64,000 nucleotides of DNA from Pogonophryne albipinna (Eukaryota > Chordata > Actinopteri > Perciformes > Artedidraconidae). The notes below the pieces were generated by a model, which saw nothing but the letters and a program-made list of their open reading frames with translations, was not told where the DNA came from and did not search any database. Within the stretch, counting starts at the first letter, position 1; every line of letters begins with the position of its first letter. The translations under genes were made by a program, and so were the position numbers. Below are positions 53,201-64,000 of this stretch, one piece after another. The stretch is taken from assembly GCA_028583405.1 (NCBI GenBank), contig CM053243.1, positions 22,842,867-22,906,866 on the forward strand. The letters run 5' to 3'.

Positions 53201-56200
53201 GTTAAATCCATATATGTATATGTTGTTCATCATACTGTATGGGCAAAATATGTAGAGAGAAAACTCATAAGACATAAACTTGAAGCATGAAGTAAAGGTT
53301 CAGTATCTCTGCTGTGTCTTCCTCATTAAATAAGGCACAATCAACTACATTAACATTTGGTTTGCTTATTTTATTACTGTCTGACATCGTGTTTGTGCAG
53401 TCTATAAACCCTCCTCTCTGGTGTCAACAGGGCAACCGTCCAGCATCAGCATGGCATTTCAGCTAAAAATGGCAGCTACATCACTACAGCTCATACTAAA
53501 AATACAGGACCCGTTATATTTCGTTTCCCTGCAATTGTGTGTTAAACTTAAGCTGAAAAACCATGTAAGACTAGCTTTATGTGGAAAAAAGTACTATTGG
53601 TATTGGACCTGTTAAGAGCAAATGAGGAAATTCTCAGTATGTTGACAGTAAAATGCTTAGAAATTATAGCACGAGAGATATTTTCCTCTTTGCCTGTTGG
53701 CCAGGTTTTAAGAAAACTCTCTAAAAGCTATCGAAAGTTTAAAGATTTCCCACAACCCCCTCCTGTGGGTGTGCCTGTAAAGTGCTTCACTCCCCTCTCT
53801 TGAAAAGCTCTAAGGGATTGCATCATGGGACGGGGTGTAAAACGATGGTAGCAACATACTGTAACATGGGGGAAATACCTCATGTTGGTAGATTCATAAA
53901 CACCTAGTGCATTGGCTAGCCTTGCAGACTGGTCTGTGCTCTGCTGGTTGTAATGGCAGAGCTGACTGTGCCCAGTGCCAAGTCCCTACACTGCTTGAGT
54001 ACTGTTTATGAGCGCACGTATACACAGAGTCACACAGATTATACCGTGGCTCTGTTTTAATTGAGTCTGAGCCTTTGTGGTGTCTGTTATCTCTGACTAA
54101 TAGCATACATTGGCCCTCTCTCATTATCAGAGTGGGTCTTTATCAGAGACCCTTGTTTTATACAGTTAGAGTTGCTGCATTATGAACCGCACACCAAGAG
54201 TCAGCAGTGATCTGCATATTCAATAACTTCCGTAATTATATGCGCAATTCATCAGATGGGATGTGATTGCAGGGGAAGAGGAATAGAGTGGAATAGAGAG
54301 CAGCAGAGAGGTCTGATTCCTGGAGGACTAAAGTCTAATCACAAAACTAACATGATAATTGAAATCTAAATTGAAAGGCTTAGCTTTCAGGGAGACTATG
54401 TCAGATGTGGAGTTTAGAGGCAGTAGTGAGAGTGAAAGAGAAGGTAGAGAAAGAGCTGCAGCAAAAATAAGATTTAAATTGCATGTAATACAAGCCACTG
54501 ACAATACACAGAAGGAAAAAAAAGTGTGCTTCACACATATATTATAACAAGCTCCGAAAAATGTCTCAGTTGTTTAGTTTGGAGGCAAAACTTTGAACAG
54601 ATTTTTAAATATTTCACTTTTAAGCACATATCCACATCCTTATAAAACCTACCACATAGTTATTATATTCAATTAGTATCTGTTTGAGTTTATTACTGAA
54701 ATAGCTTTTATTCTTTTTGTGTGACCCTTTACTAAGAAGTGAGGGATGGTTAAAAAATCTATGAGAATAGAAATATCTTGTTTTCCTCAACACACCCTGG
54801 ACCTGGACAGAGCATGTCAGAGGGCGGCTCAATATTGGCTCAATAGTCCACCGTGTCACCATCAATTCTCATTGCTTGAGTGGGCCGTGCTTCCTGGTCT
54901 TTAAAGTCCTGTATTCAAGAGGTGACTGAAATAATTGCTTAACAACAATTGTGTTAAAAGGGATATGTTTTGCAGTGCATTGGACAGAATGCTCCTCAGC
55001 TTACACAAGTATCTAATCACTTAGCTGTTCATTTAACCTTTAAACAATACTAAGTCACAGCAATTACAGAGAGTTTTAGTTAGAGTTTTTTTTTTCAACA
55101 CCTTCTGTGGAATTATACAGAATTATTATAAAAACATTTTATTTTTTATTTTGCATCTTATCAGTCTAACTGGCCATTGCACTAAGGTAAGGCTGTCCTC
55201 CATTTCACCTCAAACGATGTGCCCTTACATCGTCTTCTCATGTTTAACTTATTGTGAACACGACTGAAAGGAAGACCTGAAGAAAGATAGAAAAGTCCTC
55301 TGTCCCGCTCTCCTCTCCTCCCCCTTTCTCTGCCGTCCCTCCCGACCATAGGATTCATATTCATCCCTCAATAACGTTTAATTAGTAATGCCAAATTCAT
55401 TAACCTGTACTGCTGTTACGCTGGCCTCAGCCATAAATTAGCTTAATGTGAGCAGACGTATTGCAGCTGTAATAAGGGACATAAAACTCAAAGAGAAACA
55501 CATACTGTTCCTCTATAGTCATGGATCATTATAACTCAACAGTGTTTTAACGCCTTATTTTAAGAGTAGCAGCTCGTTAGCAGCTCTTCGCTATAAGACC
55601 ATCAAACACTTGTATTTGTTGTCATGCTTAAGCCAAAATATTTAAATATTGGTTGAAATAAAGAGATTTTTATTGAAATGCATTACTCATGACTACCAGT
55701 ATTTTAATTACAACTTCTCGCCTCAGGATTTTCAATTCTTTAACTTGAATAAATATATCCTTGAGTGGTAATTAAAGCGAAAACATTTAAAAAATGTAAT
55801 GTTGTTTTGCAGTGGTTATTGCAGTTCATGAGTGCATTGATTAAATGTTAGGTGTTTGAGATTCATGGAAGAGTGGATGTTGTTTCCTACTGAGCTGCTG
55901 ATGTTGCCAGACACCAATGCAGAATTGGTTTAATAGTAAAAAGAGATTCAATAGACAATTCCAAGAGCTTCTGACAGTTCTGTCTAATTGGCCCATCTCT
56001 TTGGCATCTTGTTTGAGTTCATTTAATCCGCTGTGGGAATGTGTACATTTTGGCTGTGGGACATGTTACTTTCTTTATCACATGGAGGCGTGTTACTAGC
56101 AGCCTCTTCTGTAAAACTGATTTATTTATTTTTTCAATCTTGAGGTTTTGTTTTCTCGGGAAAACAAACCGATTCAGGAAACCTGCTATTGTTAAAGCTG

Positions 56201-56426
56201 TGACGACCTTCACTGTCCTAGGATTACACGTTGACCTTTGTGCTCCTCTATCCCCCAGTGATCTCGCCTAACAACTCACACCAAAGAGCCTATTAGGCTG
56301 GGATCCCACTTTGTTGTTAAAAAGGGTCTTGTCCTTTCAGAACACTCACTTCCTCGCTCTCTGTTTTTTCAATCATAGGTGGCAGAGAAACACAAGTTCA
56401 TTGTTCCCTCGCAGATGGAAGTTGGA

Positions 56427-56440
56427 GTTACCAGGGTAAC
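56427..56440. promoter_or_regulatory. Perfect RFX-type X-box palindrome
   Basis: GTTACCAGGGTAAC is a full inverted repeat of GTTACC with a 2-bp spacer, which fits the X-box bound by RFX-family factors (GTTRCC N2 GGYAAC). It sits in a repeat-free block about 12.7 kb upstream of the sox6 ATG exon. The motif is seen directly. Binding and a target gene are inferred. Confidence 0.6.
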
Positions 56441-57146
56441 AGCTCTAATCCTCCTTTTTTACCACTTTTTCATATGAACAGCCTATCGAGTGCTACCTTT
56501 TAAGTCACAGGCAGACCGCTAGCTCACTTTTAATTAGCTATGATTTAGTTTGCCAGGAGACAGCATGATGAGCTAATCGAAATTTACGAAATAATGACGC
56601 ACTGCAAGCAGCTTCTTCTTTCTCCTCTGGCCTGCTCCAAGAATAACAATAATGAGGCCATTATCGAGGATTGCACTTTAAAATGCTGCCCTGCCACCAA
56701 AACAGAGGACGTAATTGTTCTGGTGTTTTCCATACAATCAACAACCCATTGTTAATGACTTGAGAACTAAGGGAGCAAAGAATGGGTACCATAATGATTG
56801 GTTTGTGCTGCCATCAAGATCCTGTACAAAGTGTCCACTGAGGAAGGACCTCGATAGACTACTGATTTGCTTGTAAGGGCTCTGGATGAAGACAACTGTC
56901 TGGTTTTGTAAAAAAGAAAAAATGTCCTTTCTGCTTTTTGTCTGTCTTGCCGCCCCAAAAGCCCCCAAGCCGCATTAGAGAAGAACCATTCATTTGGTGA
57001 AAGGCTGGGAGTCACACAGACTCATGTGAAGGGGCCACATAGTTTCTGGAAAGAATGGCCATTTATGTATAACCTCCCGCCATTTCAGACAAAATATATA
57101 ACTTAGAAGTGTCCGCAAAAGACAAATGTATTAACATTAGACGACT

Positions 57147-57182
57147 GCTTCTATGCATATATTTGCTTCTATACATATATTT
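57147..57182. repeat. 18-bp tandem duplication
   Basis: gcttctatgcatatattt is followed directly by the same word with one change (g to a). Confidence 0.9.
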
Positions 57183-57670
57183 AAAAAGTCAGTGTAGTTC
57201 AGTAGTCATGTATGTCAACTGAGCTTTATCTAACATGTCAAGATGACTCAATTAGGTAATTGCATATCTCTGCTCCAAAGCTAACTGCATTACAAATTAG
57301 CCATTTGAAAATTAAAATATCCCAGAGAGCAAGATTATGATAAATAGAGTCTGAAAATGAAATATTTTGCCAAAAATGTCTGCATGTAAACTTACAGGAT
57401 AAGAGCTCAGCGGGTTTGTACAAACACCGTGCTGCACCTATTAGCTGTGCTCCATTGTAAAGGAGTGAGAGAGACAGAGCTCGAGGGCAGGAGGAATGCT
57501 AAGTGGGCCCCTTAGCCTAGTCAACCTTCAGTGGGTTTCATTTATCTTCATCTTGTTAGACTAAATTAATTAACAATCTCAATGTTACACACTTTCTCCT
57601 TTCATTACATCAAATAATGGCAGAAATGTAGGGGGAGGTCCTGCCCACTGGGAGTAGAGAGACTGAAGAC

Positions 57671-57720
57671 ATCTCCCTCTCTCCCCTCTCTCTCTCTCTG
57701 CTTATCTCTCTCTCTCTCTG
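57671..57720. repeat. Interrupted (CT)n tract
   Basis: CT dinucleotide runs broken by ccc and gctta interruptions. Confidence 0.9.
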
Positions 57721-58657
57721 CCTGTTCACATCTTTGTATTATGTCTCCCTTCCATCCACTTTCTCTCTCTTATTTTCTCAGTCTCTTTGAATACACAAAA
57801 ACCTGTTAAATGTCTTCCATAAACAAATAAAAAATTGATCTTATATGAAAGCACATCATCTTTTCAACAAAGGGAAAAACTGAAGGGCTTACAATAACAC
57901 AAACAGAATAGTTGTCTATTAAAAACACTGCACATAATGTACTTCAGAGAACTTTTGCATAGTTTCAGAAATGCTGGGATTTTTAAACAGACTGTCCTGG
58001 TAATGAAACAGTACAAAGGCTTTGACTTGTACGTACAATATGGAGTTTAAACTTTTCTTTGCCACCCTTCAAGGGTTTAATGTATTTTTCAAGATGGCCA
58101 GGTAATGTCAGTTTTACAGCTATTAAAAGTCAGTGTATGTATGACTCAAAACCAAACTCATGACTCATTACAATAATGAAAGGCTCATCCGGTGTGCTAC
58201 TGAGATATGGCATACAGAATAAAAAGTCAACAACATCTGCACATTGTAGCAGAAATGTATGAGCATGTTCAGAAAGCCCCCTTTGACCTAATTCAGTTGC
58301 TTGGGAAAAGATACTGGGATTCTTCACAGGAGGAATGTCTTAACTGCCACATCCATCCACCCCTGTTTCTATCCTTTTCTCCCCTTTCACCCCTACCCCC
58401 ACTCCACAGCCCACTCCAGAACACAAGTCTTATCCAAGCAAAAGGGCTAACCCTGAAGCAAAGCCTGCCTTTAATCTTGGCCTGATTGTTAAGGCCTCCA
58501 ATCTCCAGCCGGTGTGCGTGATATCTTTATACTGGCGCTTCTTCTTTAATTAAAACAGACATTGACAGAAGGATGTGGATTAGCAGAGCAATAATGTGTT
58601 TACTTAGAATAATCAGTGTTTCCTCACAACTATGAGAACAAAAGGAAATTGTTGCCA

Positions 58658-58670
58658 AGGTCAAAGGTCA
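58658..58670 (+). promoter_or_regulatory. Perfect DR1 nuclear-receptor element
   Basis: AGGTCA A AGGTCA is two exact half-sites with a 1-bp spacer, the element recognised by RXR heterodimers, HNF4 and COUP-TF. A forkhead-like TGTTTACTT lies about 60 bp to its left (near 58597). The motif is seen directly; its use as an enhancer is inferred. Confidence 0.55.
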
Positions 58671-61600
58671 TGTTTCTTTTCGTTCTCTGTTTTTTGTCGA
58701 TCATTGGATTGGATGCATAATCATTCCTTGTGGATTTGAGACATGCTTCTGTCAGACCTCATCCAATGCATTATATAGTTTACAGTACATTTTAAGCTGG
58801 TTGCGACAGGTGATTAGAATTAAATGCTGACATCCACTTTTTACAAATACAAAAAAAAGAATGAGCATAGGCAGCGCTCTCTCAAAATGTATCATGCAGT
58901 AAGCCTGAATAACTTCTGTCAAATCATAGCAGATTAACCAATCCAAATAAATTGGTGCCAACACATGAAAGATAAAAAGATAATGTAAAATTCTACATTG
59001 CCTATGTTATTAATTTACTTAACCAAACAGGAAGTTATGAATGTAAAGTACATTCGTATTTTTTATGTGATCATTTCAATGTGTTCAAAAATCAAAGTTC
59101 ATTTATATTTTCAACGGGATTTCTGTCACAAATTAGGTGTGTTTTCTGAACTTTATAAATATGCGTCTCAATCTCACTTTAAGTCAAAATTTAAATGATT
59201 TAATTCTAAACAAAAATAACATACATTTAAATGCAGAACAGAATTTCCTATTGAATTCCTGAAGGACATTTCGACTAGCGAGAGTAATGGTATCAAATCG
59301 TCCTTTCTTTTTAAAATACCCCCAGCAGTTCTAAGAGAAAAAAAATGCTGTTAATTTAATCAAATAAGTGACCTTTTGAAAAAGAAATCAAAGCGGATTC
59401 ATTAGCTTTAGCAAAGTTTGGCTGACAGCAGCTTTGAAAGGCAGATGCTGCTGCTGTGGCTTCTAATGAGCCAACCCTAATTAGGGAGCAACACTGGAGC
59501 CTAGAGAAGGTGGTTGACTAGGAAAGGAGCCAATGGTAAATACACACTCTTATTTACTTCCTCTGTGTGTAATGACAGCACACATTTTTAATTAGAATCA
59601 CAGGAAGGGTAAAGACAAAAATGTAAATCTTTATGGTAGGATGAATGCAAACACAGAACACAACAGGAAACAACAGTGCATCACAAGACAGATGTGCCAG
59701 CACACTGCCTCACCCCAACATCGCTGATTAGGGCGGTTAGTAAGGGAGGGCAGATGGGGAAGGGGTCAGACAAAAGCATGCAGTGTAAAGACCCAGAATG
59801 CCTGATCTGCAGGTCTTTTAAGCCATTAAAGGGAGAGGAAAGGAAAAAAGGCTCATCTGTCCCTTAAGTTGTTGATGTGTGCTTTCAGTCTAACTGGAGG
59901 CTATCAGGGGAAGCATGCCAGCCAGCCACCCACTACATGGACACAATCATCAGACACAGCTTGGGTAAATATGTTAGAATCCATGTTAGACATTGTTCAA
60001 ATATACAGACACGTGTGCACACAAACATGTGCACTAACACACAGTACAAAGTCTAAAGCTAACAATGTGTCAGCGTGCTACCACCCGTGCCCGACCTGTG
60101 ATCCTAAATGGCAACAACAGAAATGAAACTAACCTCAGTAAAAAGCTGCTACGAAGAAAGCCCTCCATGTCAGCGTGTGGGGTTCTGGCAGGAAAAATCA
60201 CAGAGAACCATTTACACTATTGAACAAGTTATAATCAAGAAGGAGGAAAGAAGGGAGAAAGGGGGATAACCAAGAAAGAGAGAAAGAAAGAAACACACAG
60301 AGCATACATCTCTCCTATAATAAGGCATGTCTTTAATTAAAGCAGAAAATATGGCTACGAACCCATCTTCTCTTTTTATGAACTGACATCATTAATTATA
60401 CCTCTTTCCATCGAGGGAGTGGATTTGCATACAACATCGGTTTGCACTGAGGGCCTGATGATATGTTTGCATCAAATAAACTCTGCCTACTGATCTCTAT
60501 ACAGTATTTTTCCACGGCTGTGTGCAGATACATGTACATCCAGCACTGTAACCACAGATCTCACAGCAGCTTATTCAGACTAGCTATCGGTGGTCCAGCT
60601 GCAGCCCATGTGTGGCGAGGGTGCTGTGGCTTCTGGGAGCCCGGCCGCAAGGGACCCAAGCTGGGACTCTCAGCGTCAATGAGGCAAAAGGATGTGGTCA
60701 TGATGTCACCACTTGTAGGGGTCGTTCAGAAGCCCTACCCACAAAATGCTTAAGACACATGGCTAATAATGACTTACAACAGGTTCCCATTAGCCTGTCT
60801 TATATGGCTATATAATGTACACTTTAATTGTGTTAAGATCAGTTGGAAATTGATTTTGGACGTCCATGTGCTTTATGTGATAAAAAAAAATGAACAACCA
60901 TTCCAGAGAGCGTTTGTGAATGGAACTTTTGTCGTTGGTTAAAATGTCTCAGATCTCACAACTATAAAGATACTCAGCCACTGAAATATGGCAAGGATAT
61001 CTTGCTGAAATATTTCCAGCATTATAATGTATCATCCTCCACAATCCTTCCTGGATACAGTACATACAATTTCAATTTAACAATACAAGAAAAAGAAAAT
61101 ATGTCTGTCTGTCAAAATCCCTGCTTTTTAACCCATCGGAGAGAACAATACTCTTATTACAAACTAATAAAACTCACTCATAAATATTATTCCAAAAAAC
61201 GTAACGACATAGTGCATCTCAGACCATGACACCTTAAGTGTTTGTGACGCTGGTGTAATTTGGCATTTTTCTCCTTTTGCTCTCATGGCTTATGAGACAA
61301 AGCCTCTGAGAGAATGGAAAGAATGAGCTGGGCCCAAGGACACTGTGTCTTTCAGTCTGGCCAGCACTTAGCAAGGCAGTGGATCCACAAGGCCCAGAGG
61401 GCTCAGCCGAGACTTTTCTCACAATAAGGTGTCTGGGGAGGCGGGAGTGGCATGGTTAGGGGCGCTGCAGCTCTTTTCTCAACTCAGCTGGTCCCGGAGC
61501 ACATAATACCATCACCAAGCCACAGCACACCAAGCCAGTGACAACGTGAGAAAACAACCGTCAAACAGTGCAGAGCAGATCAAGCGTGTCTCCTCACTTC

Positions 61601-62848
61601 ACTGAGTGCAAAAAGCACACATACTCTAAGGCAAGCACACAAGCTACAACAATATTCCAATCCCACAAATGTGAATACGCTTAGATTTTACAGTTAATGC
61701 ATTCAAATTCTAGCACACATTTACATAGTGCAAACCAGAAATTAGGAAGAACAATGAATCAGTACTGATGCATAAACTCATATGTGACAGGATTAACAAA
61801 GCTCTCTTTTTAACTTATAATAATCTGTTTTTTTTACTTGCACCTGAATCCCAGGGCAACAGTAGGCCTACTACTGAAACAGTAGCAGCAGTGAAAAGGA
61901 AATAGATTGGACTTTGCTCAGTTTCTATCTTTATCTTTGGTCATATTCCACAACCCTTGTTCTTTGCTCTGCTTGTGTTTCGTCAGCTGTGCCTGCTGTC
62001 TACAGTCCCATTGTGGTCAAAAACAACTGAACTTCGCCTATGGAAGCAAAGGTGCGGTTTGGAGAGCAAATTACTCAACTCAGGAAAAAGTGACTGAGCC
62101 ACATTGTATTTGCTCTTCTCCGAAGGCGAAAAACGAGAATGTCTTTAAATTAAGACTAGGCCACAATTCAAGGGCAGGCTTTTTGGTGAATGAGAAGCGG
62201 GGAGGATTGACATCACTGAGTTGGCCTGGACCAGTCTGAGCAGCACAGCAGCCCTTTCGAAGAATGAGCCACTGCCAAAAGCTGCGTCTGTCTAACCAAG
62301 TATCCCACCATCTGCAACAAATGTGCTCTATTAAAGCAGTACCATATGGACAACAAGCTAGCTATTAACACGGCTTCAGCACATCCCCTTAACCTAGCCC
62401 AGATTTGAAACTTCCAGTCAAATTGACTGCTGATTTAATGCACCGCCAGCAGCCATGTGGGTCTTGGCACGAGAAGGCACTCTCAGCCTTCAGTCATTAA
62501 CAGGCTCACGTAGTGCGCAGCGCACAGCGAGACACAGAAGTTAGCTACCTACCCGTAACTACATCCCAGGTTACATTTTATATCCCTTAACAAAACCCAT
62601 ATGAGGAAAAAGTAGCAATATCCAAAGAGGCTACAGAGAGCAAGAGCCTGCACTGATCCAGGAACTCAAATGTTCTTAAGAAGAGTAGAACAGGGCTCAA
62701 CACACTCTATTGTACCACTGGAAACAAGCTTATGAAGCAGATCTACCCACAGAGTCGCAGCCAAACTGGTGGCTCAGTTCTTCCACAGTGATGGAGAGTG
62801 CATTTGCTCCCTCTGCATGGATCCAAAATGGCAGTGATTAACCCTGCA

Positions 62849-62869
62849 GGGTGTGAGGGGGTGGGGGGG
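62849..62869 (+). other. G-rich run with G-quadruplex potential
   Basis: Tracts of 5 and 7 G, plus a leading GGG separated by tgtga, meet the loose four-tract pattern for a quadruplex. Nothing else is recognised around it. Confidence 0.4.
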
Positions 62870-63004
62870 CAATTTACTCCCTGTGGGCCGGGCGGCCATG
62901 TTGACGCCTCTCCCCTCTTCTGAGTCATGGGGGGACCCACCCACTGTTCACAAAGCCATGCTCTCTTCTCCTCAACCATGACACCACAACTATGATCCCT
63001 CTCA

Positions 63005-63027
63005 CACAGACACACACACACACACAC
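63005..63027. repeat. Short (CA)n tract
   Basis: A CA run with one G interruption. A second short CA run lies at 63747-63761. Confidence 0.85.
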
Positions 63028-64000
63028 CAAATCAATTGCAGTTATATGGGTTTTAACCCAACTCCAAAGTTCAGTCAATTTTGTTTGTTTATCTTTTCTC
63101 CTCCTGTCTAAGCTGCTTAGAGACTATACATAGTGTGAGTGGAAACATATTTCTTACCTCAGAAGCCTAAATGTATACAGACATGTGGCTTTAGAAGAGC
63201 TAAGTCTTGGCAATAGTAGCCTACAACCACAGTTATATTTTCACTGTGTTAATTACTAATGCATTTACAGACCATCATACCAGGCCATTATTTTCAATGA
63301 AATTATTAATTTATTAATATACTGAAAATATATTATTATAATGATCTGGTAGGGATTCATCATAAAAACAACAAATTACATTTAGTTATATTTTTCAAGT
63401 TTTTAACTCTTTTCATTAAACATTAGATGTTTGTTCCACAAAGTCTCTTCCAGTGGTGTCCCCAGGTAAATGGAAGTGATAAGCTAAAAACTGTCTGATG
63501 ACAGTCTAATTAAATAAGCCTTTCAGGGCTCTCCGTGGAGCTATGCAATGTGTGAAAAGGTACTGGTGGTTCTAGAGGAGGGAGATCCAGAGAGGGCGGA
63601 AAAAAGCTGTCCAAGCAATCCCAACATCCCAGCAGACAGCTTTACGCCAACTCAACACCCAGTCACATGAAAAATGGTGATACCTGGTCCAGCACGTGTC
63701 CACACACACTGATATATTGGAATTTACACCTACAGTGTAGTACACTCACACACACACACACCTTATGTTACCTTTACTAATGGCAATAGTGTCCCATTGA
63801 TCCCCTCCTCCCCAACCCCTTACGTACCTACACACAGGCATACATACACAAGTGCTTGCATGCGCACACACACACCTCAGTCAGAACTGCCAGATGAGTA
63901 GTGAATTAATTTGTGTGAGCCACTCCAACATTAGGAAGGTGTGTTGAAAGGTGTCTGCTCATGTTTCAAATTAAACGCGCTGCTGGTCAGCATTAGCACC

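Larger units (their letters stand above)
43717..64000 (-). other. Non-coding region upstream of the sox6 ATG exon (5' intron(s)/regulatory)
   Basis: These 20 kb hold no coding exon I can support on either strand. The acceptor at 43717 means the sox6 transcript must contain upstream untranslated sequence, so this region is probably all or partly the 5' intron. Untranslated exons cannot be located from sequence alone. It contains G-rich runs (45091-45126, 50219-50233, 62849-62869), CT- and CTC-rich low-complexity tracts, a perfect X-box (56427-56440) and a perfect DR1 (58658-58670). Blocks around 48200-48330, 56280-56720 and 58500-58740 have few simple repeats and dense factor-like motifs, so they are candidate conserved non-coding elements. 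Confidence 0.65.

Overview
This window is vertebrate nuclear DNA, most likely from a ray-finned (teleost) fish. It is AT-rich and intron-dominated, has canonical GT/AG splice sites, and carries several very long (CA)n/(TG)n microsatellites. It has no operon-like gene packing, and I recognise no transposon or retroelement. The only gene I can support is the 5' coding half of sox6, a SoxD-class HMG-box transcription factor, on the minus strand. The introns are short for this gene: five exons lie within about 31 kb. That compactness suggests a fish rather than a mammal. The species cannot be named from the sequence alone.

Layout from right to left, in the direction of transcription. From 64000 to 43717 there is about 20 kb of non-coding DNA upstream of the ATG exon, presumably 5' intron(s) and regulatory sequence. 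An acceptor directly before the ATG shows that at least one untranslated exon lies further upstream. Five coding exons follow: 43709-43476 (codons 1-78), 41057-40847, 24565-24476, 14882-14710 and 13097-13029. They are separated by introns of about 2.4, 16.3, 9.6 and 1.6 kb. Their phases fit together (0, 1, 1, 0, 0) into one open frame of 259 codons. The last exon ends in a donor, and no further coding exon is seen in the remaining 13 kb. The rest of the coiled-coil linker, the CtBP-binding region and the HMG box must therefore lie beyond position 1.

The encoded part holds the conserved SoxD N-terminal segment, a four-leucine zipper (L184, L191, L198, L205) and the start of the glutamine-rich Q-box. 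These parts mediate SoxD dimerisation. DNA binding is not encoded in this window.

The introns hold four dinucleotide arrays of 128-156 bp, shorter repeats, and some non-coding sequence worth testing. The best candidates are a perfect RFX X-box (56427-56440), a perfect nuclear-receptor DR1 (58658-58670), a CpG-dense block with a donor-like site just downstream of the third coding exon (about 23811-24130), and a long CA tract in the transcript 172 nt past a splice donor. I found no evidence for an undescribed gene system. The interest here lies in cis-regulation.
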